Part shown: positions 20,451-33,126 of the stretch, in pieces
How the letters are laid out: each line of letters opens with the position of its first letter
Numbering within the stretch: position 1 is the stretch's first letter
Assembly: GCA_023614405.1 (NCBI GenBank)
Contig: CM042688.1
Location: 66,574,253 to 66,638,252 of the forward strand
Origin: Avena insularis
Lineage: Eukaryota > Streptophyta > Magnoliopsida > Poales > Poaceae
DNA length: 64,000 bases
Direction of reading: 5' to 3'
Made by a program: the position numbers and the translations under genes
Notes under the pieces: generated by a model
What the model saw: only the letters and a program-made list of their open reading frames with translations
The model's database searches: none
Told to the model about the DNA's origin: nothing

Positions 20451-23400
20451 CACAGTGGATGAACACTCTTGGGTTTCAAGCCGAATGACAAAGGTAACAA
20501 CCATATGCACATCGTATTATATTGTAATGTTCCCATATTTGGTAGATATGTGCATCTTGGCAAGGTGAAAAATGGTGGCAACCACAGGTTCCAACTTATA
20601 GGAACAATGAAACTGAAAGCGACAAGATTTTTTCTATAAGCAAGTACGAAGAAAAATGGCTCAGACTACCACAACAACAACCCTAGTTTTCAGACAAAGC
20701 GTGGACCTTGATACACTTACGATTGATTACCAAGTTTTATGAGTTCTCAAGCTTCCCAGCCAACTATTTTCCTTGCTTAATTTTAGGGTACTTCGTGCTA
20801 AATGTATGGACATCGATGTAATTTACCTTTTTTAGGTCTTTGATGTAAAATGTACTTCTACCATCCATGTAAAATTGGAACCTAGAAGCAAGTGGTAAAA
20901 TTTGAACGTATTTAAGATTATTAGTTGCTAATGAGTATGAACATTCTTGGAGTTTCAAGCCGAACGACCAAGGTCATGGCCATATAAACATCACACTTTA
21001 TGCTGATGATGATCCCATATCCAAGAATTTGCATGCCACCAAATTTGTCCATATATTTTGAAAACAAGTGAATAGGAAGTAGCAGTATGAAGAGTGTGGC
21101 CCGATCAGGTGCTCTCTCGAGAATGAGCCAAACCCGACTGTTTTATTTGTTTGCTTAATTTTTGGGTAGTTCATGCTAAATGTAAGGATCTCGATGTAAT
21201 TTTCCCCCTTTAAGGTCTTTGATGTAAATTATACTCCCAACGTCCGTGTAAAATTTGAACCTAAAAGCAAGTGGTAAAATTTTAAACATATTTAAGATTA
21301 TTAGTTGTTGATGAGTATGAACATTCTTGGGTTTCAAGATGAACGACCAAGGTCATGGCCATATCTACATCATAGTTTATGTTGATGATTCGTGATCCCA
21401 TATCCAAGAATTTCAATGCCGCAAAATTTGGCCATATTTTGAAAGCAAACAAAGAGGAAGTAGTATGAAGATTATGGCTTGATCAGCTTCTCTCACGAGA
21501 AGGAGCAAAACATGATTGTTTCCCTGCTTAATTTTAGGGTGCTTCGTGCTAAATATATGGACCTCGTTGTAATTTTACCTTTTTAAACATATTTAAGATT
21601 ATTTGTTGTCGATTGGTATGAATATTCTTGGATTTCAAGACAAACAACCAAGGTCATGGCCATATCTACATCATACATTATGCTGATGATGATCACATAT
21701 CCTAGAATTTTCATGCCACCAAATTTGGCCATATTTTGAAAACAAACCAAGAGGAAGTAGTATGAAGAGTATGGCTCGATTAGCTTCTCTCTCGAGAAGG
21801 AGCCAAATATGATTGTTTTCCCTGCTTAGTTTTAGAGTGCTTTGTGCTAAAAGTATGGACCTTGATCTAATTTTACCCCTTTTTAGGTCCTTGCTGTAAA
21901 ATGTACTCCCACCGTCCATGTAAAATTCGAAGATAAAAGAAAGTGGTAAAATTTAAACGTATTTAGGCTTAGTTGTGTGAATGAGTATGATTAATCATGG
22001 ATTCAAAGCCGAACCACCAAGGTCATGGCCATATCCATCTACATCATACTTTATATCGATGATTCATGATCCCATATCCAAGAATTTGCATGCCGCCAAA
22101 TTGGGCCATCTTTTGAAAACAAACAAAGAGGAAGTAGTATGAAGAGTATGGCTTGACCAGCTGCTCTCACTTGAGAAGGAGCCGAACCCGACTGTTTTCC
22201 CTGCTTAATTTTAGGGTGCTTCATGCTAAAAGTATGGACCTCGATGTAATTTTACCTTTTTAAAACGTATTTAGGATTATTAATTGTCGACGAGTATGAA
22301 CATTTTTGGATTTCAAGATGAATGACCAAGGTAATGGCCATATCTACATCATACTTTATGCTAATGATGATCACATATCCAAGAATTTCCATGCCGCCAA
22401 TTTTGGCCATTTTTTGAAAACAAACAAAGAGGAAATAGTCTGAAGAGTATGGCTCGATCAGCTTCTCTCTCAAGGAGCCAAATATGACTATGTTCCCTGC
22501 TTAATTTTAGGGTGCTTCGTGTTAAAAGTATGGACCTCGATGTAATTTTACCCCTTTTTAGGTCCTTGCTGTAAAATCTACTCCCATCGTCCGTGTAAAA
22601 TTCGAAGATAAAAGCAAGTGGTAAAATTCATCTATTTTTTTTAATAATACATTTTTAATAATTTCCACGAATAATACACGAATTGAAAGATTTGCAATTC
22701 TAGCATGGTGTTGGCAGTTGAATATCCGACTAGTCCTTATCGGATTTTGAATAGCCGACTAGTCCCTGTCTGCTTTTGAAAAGCTGAGTAGTCCCTGTCT
22801 GATTTTGAAAAGCCGACAGGTTATAGGGCAATGTGAAGAATAGGGGGACTAGTCAGATTTTCAAAAGCAGACAACGACTAGTCAGCTTTTCAAAAACAGA
22901 TAGGGCCTAATCGACTATTCAAAAGCCAATAAGGACTGGTCGGCTTTTCAAGTGCCGACACCGTGCTAGAATTGTAAATCTTTCAATTCGTGTATTATTC
23001 GTGAAAATTATTAAAAATGTATTATTTAAAAAAATAGCTAAAATTTAAACGTATTTCAGCTTAGTTGTGAATGAGTATGAACAATCTTTGATTTCAAGCC
23101 GAACGACCAAGGTCATGGCCATATCTACATCATACTATATATCGATGATTCATGATCCCATATCCAAGAATTTGCATGCCGCCAAATTGGGCCATATTTG
23201 GAAAACAAACAAAGAGGGAGTAGTATGAAGAGTATGGCTCGATTAGCTTTTTTCTCGAGAAGGAGCAAAACATAACTTTTCCCTGTTTAATTTTAGGGTG
23301 CTTCATGCTAAATGTATGGATCTCAATGTAATTTTACCTTTTTAGGTTCTTGATGTAAAATGTACCTCCACTGTCCGTACATGTAATATCTGTACCTAAA

Positions 23401-23850
23401 AGTAATTGGTAAAATTTAAACGTATTTAAGGTTATTAGTTGCCAGTGAATATGAACATTCTTGCATTTCAAGCTGAACGACCAGGGTCATGGACATATCT
23501 ACATCATACTTTATGCTAATGATTCATGATCCCATATTGAAGAATTTGCATGCCGCCAAATTTGGCCATATATTTCAAAAACAAATGAAGAGAAAGTAGT
23601 ATGAAGAGTATGGCTCGATCAGCTGCTCTCTCGAGAAGGAGACACACCCGAATATTTCTATTGCTTAATTTTAGGGGGCTTCGTGCTAAATGTAAGGACC
23701 TTTATATAATTATTTTCATTTTTAGGTCCTTGATGTAAATTGTACTCCCACCGTCCGTGGTGGTCCCATATTTGGGCGTAAAATGAGTGTGAATCATGGC
23801 ATCATAATAATGTTGCCACTCAGAGTTTCCAACCATGAGGAAAGGAAAAA
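20450..23850. repeat. P1: array of ~376-bp tandem units
   Basis: The anchor GCTTAATTTTAGGGTGCTTC (with variants) occurs near 20777, 21152, 21528, 21822, 22201, 22499, 23286 and 23662. Most intervals are 375-379 bases; two units are short (about 294-298) and one interval is long because a MITE sits at 22631-23038. Each unit also carries GACCAAGGTCATGGCCATAT, CATGCCGCCAAATTTGGCCA and CTCTCTCGAGAAGGAGC. No conserved open frame runs through the units. The array ends at a unique-looking tail (about 23728-23840) that is found again at the end of P2. Confidence 0.88.
22631..23038. mobile_element. Foldback MITE (408 bp) with internal ~34-bp repeats
   Basis: Long inverted arms: TCTATTTTTTTTAATAATAC at the left and its inverse (GTATTATTTAAAAAAATAG) at the right, continuing through TCTAGCATGGTGTTGGCA. 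Flanks TAAAATTCA (22622-22630) and TAAAATTTA (23039-23047) are a 9-bp duplication with one change, which suggests the Mutator type. Inside, GACTAGTCCCTGTCTG/TTTTGAAAAGCCGAC modules are repeated three times in one arm and mirrored in the other, so a transcript would fold into a long hairpin. Confidence 0.75.
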
Positions 23851-23896
23851 AATCAATTTTCCAAGTGAGAGGCGTGTATTTTCCGTAAAGCAAGTA

Positions 23897-24019
23897 CTCC
23901 CTCCGACCCAAATTAAATGACTCAAGTTTATCTAGATTCGGATGTATCTAGTACTAAAATATGTCTAGATACATCCGAATCTAGACAAATCCGAGTCAAT
24001 TAATTTGGGTCGGAGGGAG
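23897..24019. mobile_element. Stowaway MITE (123 bp) next to C1
   Basis: CTCCCTCCGACCCAAATTAA at the left and its inverse ending TTTGGGTCGGAGGGAG at the right; the core pairs through GATTCGGATGTATCTAG. TA precedes the left end. It is close to, but not the same subfamily as, the Stowaway copies beside C2-C4. Confidence 0.85.
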
Positions 24020-24039
24020 GAAGATTATGTATTTCTGTA

Positions 24040-24560
24040 GAAAAGAAACAAAGAGACAGAAGAGAAACTTTGGGCACAGAGAAAGCAGTTCGAGAGAGCA
24101 GCGAAGAGGAGGAGTTGAAGGCGGTGTGATATGAGAGCAAAGCTGTGATGGCTTCCTGACACGAGGTACAGGGTATAGTCACCTAGTAGTACTAGTAGTA
24201 CGGTACTAGTACTAGTAAATTTCAGGACCTTTACTATATACTACTGTATGCACACAAAATAAATTGTGTTTTCTCTCTCCTTTAGTGCCTCATCACCATC
24301 CCCACACCCCGGCTAGGTGATCTCTCCCTTGTCCAAAACATGGCGCTACGCACGTGTGTCGACCTGCCTTGTCGTCGGCTCTGTCTCAGTATTAGGCGTG
24401 GTGCATAGAAGGAACCATTTTGGGGCTTGGCAACAAAAGGGACAGTACTCATACTATTATTAGAGTCGGAGTTCAAACTTTCATAGTTTCGAAATTTTCA
24501 CTTCCTTCCCAAACATTTGGAGGGAAGGTTATTCAAAAGATTCAAAAGATAGTGGTGCAC
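24040..24560 (+). promoter_or_regulatory. C1: divergent copy of the promoter-like C segment
   Basis: Shares with C2-C4 the ordered blocks GGAGTTGAAGGCGGT, GGCTTCCTGACACGAGG, AAATTTCAGGACCT, TTGTGTTTTCTCTCTCC and CATCACCATCCCC, and later GAAATTTTCACTTCC. The CT-rich stretch looks like a plant 5' leader. Calling it a promoter is inference. Confidence 0.45.
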
Positions 24561-25190
24561 AAGGGGTTGTTTATATTGTCTGGTGTCTGCAGTATGTCCC
24601 ATCACATTCGATGCACTTCATTATGATCTGACTAGCTTTACCACTACTCCGTAGTACTTCATTGTCGTTTCATTTGACACCCTGCGAAGAGGAAGACACC
24701 AAGCACACCCATAGCATGCTGGATTGAAAGTACAGTACCATTAGTACATAGGGTATGGCTCGACCGCTCGCTCGAGAAGGACCCGCACCTGACTATTTTT
24801 CATTGCTTCATTTTGGCGCCCTTTGTGCTAAATGTATGGGCCTTTATGCAATTTTCTATTTTTTGAGGTCTTCGATGAAACTGTACTCCCACCAACCTTC
24901 TCAAATTTTAACTAAACGTAAGCGTGATAGGTTGCTCTTAAAATTTTCCAAAAATCTTTTGAAGCTAAGAAGGAATTCGGTACATCGAAAAACCACCGAA
25001 AGTTCTGAAAAATTCATGTCCTTGATATGCATCCGCATCCCGAAAAAGTTGACACGGTTTTCATAACATTTCAAAAAAAGAATAAGAAGTATAATATTTT
25101 TTTGTGGTATCATGTTACGTGTATTCGGAAAAACAAGTTATAAAAGTATAATACAAACATTATTAATTATTCTTTGGTTTCGATAATACT
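24561..25190. repeat. Mixed remnant between C1 and T1
   Basis: Contains a diverged P-type unit (GCTTCATTTTGGCGCCCTTT near 24804, GGCTCGACCGCTCGCTCGAG near 24757) followed by a transition to T-type sequence. No gene supported; the open frame at 24755-25066 crosses repeat borders. Confidence 0.45.
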
Positions 25191-25600
25191 TTATGTTAAT
25201 GAAATTAGGTTAAACTTGAACTACAAGTAATAAATTGTAGGTTGCTTTTTACAGTTTTATGAAAAAAGCTTTTGGAGGTACCCATCGAGCGGTTAATTAA
25301 TATATTAGAAACCACAGAGAGTTTTGACGAGTGGTTCGACTTCTAGATAAGATTTTGCATGATGAAATTTTTTAACACCTTTTGAAAACAATCACATGAA
25401 ACAGGGAGAGAGGGGAAATGAATTTTCTATTCTCTATGGGCAACCCACAAGCTTGAGGTGCACCTTATTAGGCTCAAAGATACAAACTCTATTTTCTCCA
25501 CAATGTATATGGTGAACCTTAGCGCATGCCACATACTTGGCCTTAAGGTGTGCTTTTCTACACATTGCTGATGCCCTTATTAGGGGAAAAGCAAATAGTA

Positions 25601-25722
25601 TTCCCTTGATCCAAATTAGTGTTCTCACATTTGTCTAGATTCGGATGTATCTAGTCATGTTTTAGTGCTAGATACATCCGAATCTAGACAAATCTGAGAA
25701 CATTAATTTGGACCGGAGGGAG
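25601..25722. mobile_element. Stowaway MITE in T1
   Basis: TTCCCTTGATCCAAATTAGT and its inverse ending GGACCGGAGGGAG, with TA at 25599-25600 and 25723-25724. Copies at the matching place in T2 and T3 show that it was present before the duplications. Confidence 0.88.
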
Positions 25723-25788
25723 TAGTATATTAGTACTTGTTTGAGGAAAGTATATTAGTATTATTACACTAGTATAGTACTAGTACTC

Positions 25789-26382
25789 ATTTCTTTGCTT
25801 AGACATATGCTCACCTCTGTCCATGCGTTGTACACGCTGAGAGAATAAAACGTAGGCAGGGTAAAAGAGGGCAGTAGCGAATAGGAGTAGAAGACGGTTC
25901 GATGTCAGAGGAAAGTTATGATGGGTTCCTGACACGAGGTACTCCTACGACCACTCTACTAGTAGTAAATTTCAGGACCTATGCACGCAAAACAAATTGT
26001 GTGTTTTCTCTCTCCGTTGTTGCCTCTCACCATCCATCCTCCCTCTCTCCTACCCTTTCCCCTCGCGCACCGGTCCGGCTGATCCCTCCCTGGTCCACAG
26101 CATGGTGCTGCGCACGTGTGCCTTGGTATGGCGGCTCTGTGTCTTTGGCATGTTTGGCAGCTGCGTTGGCATGGAGTAGGGACGAGGAGTACATAGGAAG
26201 GAAACCAGTTTGGTCCTTGGCGGCAAAAAAAATCAAACTTTTCCGGTTATCGAAATTTTCACTTGCTTCCCAAACATCAGGAGGGAAGGTTACTTAAAAG
26301 ATCGTCCATTCGCAGTACTTCTTATCTTATCTTTATCTTTTCTTATCTCTTACAATACCATACCATACCACTATATAGTGTA
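25789..26382 (+). promoter_or_regulatory. C2: promoter-like segment with open frame
   Basis: One of three close copies (with C3, C4). It has a GC-richer core, a CT-rich leader-like run (TTTTCTCTCTCCGTTGTTGC) and an open frame of 131 residues (25902-26297) starting MSEESYDGFLTRG, rich in Ser/Pro/Arg. The frame is similar in C4 and broken in C3, and no domain is recognisable, so coding is doubtful. Confidence 0.45.
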
Positions 26383-27899
26383 TGGATAACTTCGAACATT
26401 GACCGTTGGATCAAGACCGGCAAATCCAAACAGTGTCATCGGTATGATTTTCCAACTATATCAGGAAAGAACATTCAATTATTCTCAATTTTGTGAGTGG
26501 ATGATGAGCGAGGTTGTGCTTTTCCGTTTAGGAATGTCCGAAGAATATTGGACCTAAATGCCAGAAGCCAAGTTTACCAACATGTTGTACCAACGATTCC
26601 CATGTTTTATTTATGAGTTTTCAAACTTCCTAGCTAACTTTGCGTATTTGACCGAATGACTTTATGTCGATTTATCGAAATTAGGTCAAATTTGAAACTA
26701 CATGTAAATTGTAGGTTGCTTTGAAAGTTTTACGAAAAAATTTTTGGAGGTACCCATCGAGGGGTCACAATTAATATATCATAAAACACCGAGAGTTTTG
26801 ACGATAGGTTCAACTTCTTGCTAAGATTTTGCATCTTGCAATTTAACGAAATTAGGTCCAACTTGAGCTACAAGTAAACGCGATTGATTGCTCTTGAATT
26901 AAATGTATTTTCGGAGGTAGATGGGTGCATCTCCTTGTAGTAAACAGTGTCGTCAGTGTGAGTTTCCAACTATTAGGAAATAAAATTCTCAGTTTTCCGA
27001 GTGATGACGAGATGGTTCTTTTTCGTAAAGAAAGCTTGAAGAATATGGATCTCAATGCCATAAGCCAAGCTTCTAGACATACTAAGTGGACCAACATGTT
27101 TTACTTACGATTCTCATATGTTTTTTGAGTTTTCAAACTCCCTAGCTAATTACTCTGCCCACTTGAATGACTACATGCCGATTTATCGAAATTAGGTCAA
27201 ACTTGAACTATAACTAAATTGTAGGTTGCTCTCAAAGTTTTACAAAAAAGCTTTTGGAGGTACCGTAGCGATCAGGAGGGGAGGTCACAATCAATATATG
27301 AGAAACAACCGAGAGGTTTGACTTCTTGCAAAGATTTTGCATCGCATGACACTATTTAACGAAATTGGGTCAAAGCTGAGCTACAAGTAAGCATGACAGG
27401 TTGCTGTTGAAATATATGACTTTTTAGAGAGGTAGATGGGTGCATTTTCTTGTAGTAAACAGTGTTGTCAGTGTGATTTTCCAACTATATCAGGAAACAA
27501 CATTCAATTATTCTCAATTTTCTGAGTGTTGACCAGCGAGGTTGTTCTTTTCCGTAAAGAAATGTTTGAAGAATATTGGATCTAAATGCCAGAAGCAAAG
27601 TTTACCAACATGTTGTACCAACAATTCCTCTATTTTATTTATGAGTTTTCAAACTTTCTAGATAACTCTACCCATTTGACTGAATGACTTTATGTCGATT
27701 TATCGAAATTAGATCAAATTTGAAACTACAAGTAAATTGTAGGTTGCTTTTAAAGTTTTATGAAAAATCGTTTGGAGGTACCCATCGAGGGGTCACAATT
27801 AATATATCATAAAACACCGAGAGTTTTGACGATAGATTCAACTTCTTGCTAAGATTTTGCATCTTGACAATTTAACGAATTTAGGTTAAACTTGAGCTA

Positions 27900-29454
27900 T
27901 GATACGTCCATAACGTATATATAATTTTTGATGGTTTAATGCTAATAATATGGTGTTGATACTCCCTTTTACATAAAGTTTATGATTTATTTGGACTAAC
28001 CTACTAATAGTTGCAAAAGTGCACAATGTTCTTGTTTTACACTTTGATGTGTAGGAATTACCAAGAATACAAGTGGAAACCTTGTTGGAGTCAAATTGGA
28101 ATTTTCCAGAAATCTGTCTCAGAACTCTTTTTGAAGATGGTCTCGTTTCGGGTTGAAGACAGCATCAAACGGAAAACTCTTGAACTACAAAATTGTTGGA
28201 AATTTCACGACAAACGTTCTGAATATAAAATTTAGCTGATTCCGAGTCTGGACGGGCCCTCTAGGCCCGACTTACTTCAGCCCAAGATGGGGTGACGGGA
28301 ATCCGAGAAGCTATATAAAGGGAGGAAACCTAATTCGTGGGAGACACCTCCACCCACGAATTTGCAGCCTCCAAAGCCATGTTTTTGCGTCCCCCATGGA
28401 TCCCATCTCCATGGGGAAGGGCTCCCAAGAAGCCATGAAGGAAGGGGGCTAAGGGGCGGTGCTCCCCTGTGATACCGGCGGCGGGGAAGGAGTCCTCCGC
28501 GCCGCCTCCGGTGCCGCCTCTTCACCATCTTCACCGCCATCTCCATTGATCTCCACCACCATCTCCATCGCTGTTGCTGACTCCCATGATAAGGAGGGAG
28601 TAGTTCTCTCTCGAGGCTAAGGTTTCTACCAGTAGCTATGTATTCATCTCTCTCTATGTATGATCATATTGTGATCATGAGCTTTGTAATCAAGTAGATC
28701 TACCTTGCTACTCAAGTTCTTTAATAGATCTCTACTCTCCCCATGTGTGTGAAAGTGACAGCATGCACACCATGGTGGCACTTAGGCTAGAGATTACAAA
28801 TACTTGTTATGAGTTATATTTGGAGTTGGATGTTTCTATGAAATTGTGGTGTTTGTTGGAACCATCTAGAGCTCAAGGTGACAGTGTGGGGTTATCTAGA
28901 TGGGGGAAGCGAACTTTGAGGAGTGTTGTTATAGCCCTACCATGGATTAGAGTGTCCAACCGGAGAGTAGTTCAGAGTAGTATCATGAAGAGAATATATT
29001 TATATGAGTGTTCACTAGTGAAAGTATGATCCCTAGACCTTGTTTCTAAGCATTGAAACACCGTTTGCAATTAGATTTGTTACATGTTTGCTTGCTTCCA
29101 TCTTTATTTCAGATTGCCTTTAGTCTCTTCCCACGTTAACCACACGCCATCAAAGCTATTTTCTGGCACCATTACCACTTATAATTATCCATACCACTTG
29201 TTTTTCACTATCTCTTAGCCGAACTAGTGCACCTATACACCAGACAAGTGTATTACTATTAGGTGTGTTGGGGACACAAGGGACTTCTTGTATCTTGATT
29301 GTAGGGTTGCTTGAGAGGGATACCTTTGACCACTTCCTCCCTGAGTTCGATAAACCTTGGATGATCCACTTAAGGGAAACTTGTTGCTGTCCTACAAACC
29401 TCTGCACTTGGAGGCCCAACAATTGTCTACAAGAATAGAAGTGCGTAGACATCA
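27900..29454 (+). mobile_element. 5' LTR of element A (1555 bp)
   Basis: Starts TGATACGTCCATAACGTAT and ends GCGTAGACATCA, ten bases before the primer site. A TATA box (CTATATAAAGGG, 28311-28322) marks the promoter. The half from about 28560 to 29454 is close to the LTR of element B, while the first half differs. Open frames at 28277-28546 (minus) and 28745-29029 are LTR shadows. Confidence 0.85.
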
Positions 29455-29464
29455 AGCGATTTTC

Positions 29465-29482
29465 TGGCGCCGTTGCCAGGGA
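29465..29482 (+). other. Primer-binding site of element A
   Basis: TGGCGCCGTTGCCAGGGA, matching the tRNA-Asp-type site (TGGCGCCGTTGCCGGGGA, from memory) with one change. Confidence 0.8.
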
Positions 29483-29588
29483 GGTAAGGTAAAAGGTACT
29501 CACATCCTTCGGTGTGAGTGCTCAAAGTTATTTCATTTAGATTCTGCAATTATATCTTTTTGTTTCTTGTTTTCACTAGTTAGGCTTA

Positions 29589-30392
29589 ATGGAAAACAAC
29601 AACAAAATTAGAGAGCTTTATAGTATTTATCTTGAGTTAGGACATGAAGTGTTTGAAGAGAAAATTAAAAAACCTATGGAACTTTATTTGCATGCTAATA
29701 GCAATGTTGTTAGTATGAATTCTTTGGACACCATTATTGCTAATGCAATGGAAAAGTCTAAGCTTGGGGAAGCTAGTTCTTATGAAAATGATCTTTTTAG
29801 GTCCCCAGCTTTGGAAGATAGCTATTCTATTGCTTATAATGATACCAAACCTCCAATATATGATGATTACAATGATGAATATGATATTTTCAGTCCACCT
29901 ACTATTGAGGAGGAAATTAATTATGACTATAATATGCCTCCTATATTTGATGATTATGGTGATGAGAATAATAATGATAGCTATTTTGTTGAATTTGCTC
30001 CCTCTACAATTAATAAGAATGACTATGCTTATATGGAGAGTAATAATTATTTTATGCATGCGGCTCATGATAAGAATGTTTTATGTGATAGTTATATTGT
30101 TAATTTTATTCATGATGCTACTGAAAGTTATTATGAGAGAGGGAAACATGGTTTTATGTATCTCAACAATATTAAGTTTCCCCTCTTTATGTTGAAAGTC
30201 TTGAAGTTGCACTTGTTTTGCTTTACTATGCTTGTTACTTTGTGCTTTCATGACTTGTTTCTTTACAAGATTCCTTTGCATAGAAAGTGGGTTAGACTTA
30301 AGTGTTCTTTGAATTTGCTTCTTGATGCTCTCTTTTACTTTAATTCATATTTCATATGTGAGCATCTTCTCAAACTATCATGCCTAACTTAA
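29589..30392 (+). CDS. Element A open frame, 267-residue protein of unknown function
   Basis: The only long frame in the element: an ATG at 29589 gives MENNNKIRELYSIYLELGHE and ends LLKLSCLT. The middle is rich in Asp, Tyr and Asn, with a repeated motif (PPIYDDYNDEYDIFSPP, then MPPIFDDYGDENN). The C-terminal 80 residues are hydrophobic and basic (FPLFMLKVLKLHLFCF, then FHDLFLYKIPLHRKWVRLK). It is not gag by any motif I can see. The related frame in element B (58621-59418) is broken. I recall similar frames in non-autonomous Triticeae elements, but no function is known to me. Its intactness here may reflect youth rather than selection. Confidence 0.6.
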   Translation: MENNNKIRELYSIYLELGHEVFEEKIKKPMELYLHANSNVVSMNSLDTIIANAMEKSKLGEASSYENDLFRSPALEDSYSIAYNDTKPPIYDDYNDEYDIFSPPTIEEEINYDYNMPPIFDDYGDENNNDSYFVEFAPSTINKNDYAYMESNNYFMHAAHDKNVLCDSYIVNFIHDATESYYERGKHGFMYLNNIKFPLFMLKVLKLHLFCFTMLVTLCFHDLFLYKIPLHRKWVRLKCSLNLLLDALFYFNSYFICEHLLKLSCLT

Positions 30393-30997
30393 AGGCGTTA
30401 AAAAAGTACTTATTGGGAGATAACCCAAAAGTTTTAGATGAGCCTTGGAAGTTATTACCTCTGTAATAATAGCTTCTTATCCTTTTTATTTGCTTTTTGT
30501 GCCAAGAGTAACCTCTAATGAGAGAGAAGTAATGCTTGGGAAAGTTGTTGTCCTGAAACAGATTTTTGTGCTTCATTGAAAAATTCGTGTAAAATCTCTG
30601 TACGTCATTTTGAGGCGTGAATTTTTTGCTTCTGCCCCAGGTTGTTATCTAAATTTTGTTAGTTCAACACTTTTCGATTTGAGCAACAGAAGGTCTTCGA
30701 GAAAATTGGTTTTTATCTGCTGGTCTGTTTTGACAGATTTTTGCCATTATTTGCATTTGCTTCTTGTTGATTCCTTTTTTTAGTTCTCTTTGGGGAATTG
30801 AGCTTTTTGAGGGAAGTGATACAGTAGCTTGTGTGTTATTGGAAGTTTTATTTGTGTTGGAACTGAACCAAAAGACTTATTATCTTGAGTAGACTAATGT
30901 TGCTAATAAAGATTGTGTGAAGTTTTGTATGAAGGAAAAAATTTCAGGTGTATGGAGAGAATGATGTAATGAGATGAAGAATGGACTAAAGCTCAAT

Positions 30998-31078
30998 CTT
31001 GGGGATGCCACACGTGTCACCCCAAGAAATATCCAAGAAGTACAAGCGTCAGAGCTTGGGGATGCCCAAGGCATCCCC
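30998..31078 (+). other. Paired hairpins in the element A leader-type region
   Basis: Two adjacent inverted repeats: CTTGGGG (30998-31004) with CCCCAAG (31020-31026), and GGGGATGCC (31058-31066) with GGCATCCCC (31070-31078) around a three-base loop. The second pair and its spacing recur in element B at 60082-60102. They could be RNA packaging or dimer signals; this is inference. Confidence 0.6.
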
Positions 31079-32179
31079 TTCTTCATCAATAAAAATCTTA
31101 GGTTTTTTCCAAACACATCATTTTTATTGTTTCATGCACAGTTGTGTTGTTCTTGGAGCGTCTTTGTTTTTGTTTTTGGTTTCCATTTGCTTAGTTTGCT
31201 TGAATAAATTGGTTGGACCCCCCTCATTCATACATTAGTTTTCAAATAAGTTGGGTTGGATTGGAAAAGAGTAGGAAAAGTTCATGCTTAAGTGGTAAAA
31301 AGGATCTTGTTTTTGACTGTGGCCTATGCTTTGTCATGTCATGCTTGATGTTTTTTTGGCTTTATGCTTAGTGATTTTTGTTGTAGAATGACATGTTATA
31401 AACAATTGAGATTGCTTAATGTGCCTTGAAAGAATCATGTGTTGTTTTAGCATATTAAAGCATAGTATTGTGGTATTCTCCTTTAAATGCTTTATTTGGG
31501 TTGACTTGGCGCATGCTCACACCATGTTAAGACTATCCCAAGTCACCATAGCCTCTATGATCATTTAGTTTTCAACTTGTAATATCACTTTATGCTTTAA
31601 TTAATAATGTTTTATTGCTTTGCATGATTATGGCCATTATTGCTCTCTTAGTTGGTCGCTCCCAGTATTTTGCTAGCCTCCATAACCAAGTATGAGTTCC
31701 ACTCATGCATCCAACTCCAACTAAAACCAAGTTATCCCAAAGAGTCCACCATACCTACCTATTAGCATTTGCTATTCCAAGTATATTCATGCTTTTATCT
31801 ACCTTCCGAATTAAACTTGTTATGAGAAAACTAGTGATTAAAGTTGTCACGAACTTGATGGCACACTTTATTTTCTTGGACTTAATAATCTTGAACCATT
31901 GTGTCCATCTTTGTTGCATATATGCTTGCGCTTTATGAGTTGAAGTTAGTAGAACCATGTATCATGGGGAACGCTTTCAACATTGCACTTATTATTCCGT
32001 TAATATCATGATTCTTTTGCTTATGGATCCCAGCGGTGTGAAATAAAAGGGGAACTTGTAAGATCATGGAGTTTGTATGTGTGTTAGAGAAACGCCTGGG
32101 CCACCGGTCTAATCCATGCCTAATCATGGTGGAAACCTGCAGCATAACCATAATGAGCAATCTATGAAGCATTCTTCTT

Positions 32180-32262
32180 ATAAAAAAGAGATAGAGATTG
32201 AGAAAAGGAGAAAAAGAAAAAAGATGAGAAAAGAGGAAAGAGGAAAGAGAGAAAAAGGCACC
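32180..32262 (+). repeat. 80-base polypurine run in element A
   Basis: Nearly pure A/G (GAGAAAAGGAGAAAAAG and so on). A matching run lies in element B at about 61220-61297. It is much longer than a normal polypurine tract. Confidence 0.65.
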
Positions 32263-33126
32263 ATTTTCCCATGGTGAATAAGAAGATTGCTGAGATGCTT
32301 GTTGTCTGCTTGCCTTGTCATTTTGATATGGGGATTCTTCCGTATCATCGGGCAAGGGGTACCTCGTTGGCGGTTCTCTATGATACACATGTACTTACTA
32401 TGATAAGAACATACCGGTAACTAAACTTGAGTAGCATGAGGAGCGACCCGCGTATTCAAGGGACATGAGATTTCCAACTTATACTTTGTCAAGCATATAC
32501 TCCATAGTTTGTTCACTTTAACCTTAATCACTTCAAGATGCTTATAATAGGGGCAATGAGAGCTGAAAGCTAATAAGTACCATAATTTTTGGAAGCTCTT
32601 TATGAAACTTGAATCCCTGCTTCCTTCTATGAAAGACTTTCTTTTACTTTTATGTTGAGTCTCCATCTTCTATCTTTATGCACCTATTGAGATAGCTTAG
32701 TGGCCATTCTTAGTTTAATGTGCATTGTCCCAATACTTGTTGATTGATGCATAACTTTGATATTGCTTGTTCTTAAACTATTTGTATCTAGTCACCCTTA
32801 TGAACTTTGAAGGTGTCCTATGCATTTATGTTTGCTACTCTATGAGGGACAAGTTGAATGCCAATATGCTATGTTTTCGATATGTGAAACAAACAAACGT
32901 CTTTCAATGCATTGTTATTCATGATCTTTGTTTGTATCCTTTCATGTTGCATGCATAGTTACTATGTCTTATTGTTAAAACTCTATCTTTCATGTTCATG
33001 TTTAGAGTACCTTGATCCCAGCTATCAATGCTTTTACAATAATGATGATCAAGATTGTGTTTGCTACGTGTCACCTCAAAAATTATATTGTTTTTATCGT
33101 TAACCTACTCGAGGACGAGCAGGACT

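Larger units (their letters stand above)
25190..27899. repeat. T1: first copy of the ~3.6-3.9-kb repeat unit (interrupted)
   Basis: Runs from GAAATTAGGTTAAACTTGAA through a Stowaway (25601-25722), segment C2 (25789-26382) and an array of ~517-bp subunits whose anchor CGAAATTAGGTCAAA recurs at about 26669, 27187 and 27704. It stops where element A begins at 27900. The equivalent part of T2 continues for about 320 bases more, which are missing here. Confidence 0.8.

Noticed and set aside
29637..30068. Minus-strand 143-residue Ile-rich frame opposite the element A protein
   Set aside because: It is the mirror of an AT-rich sense frame and has no domain; the sense frame fits the element's layout.
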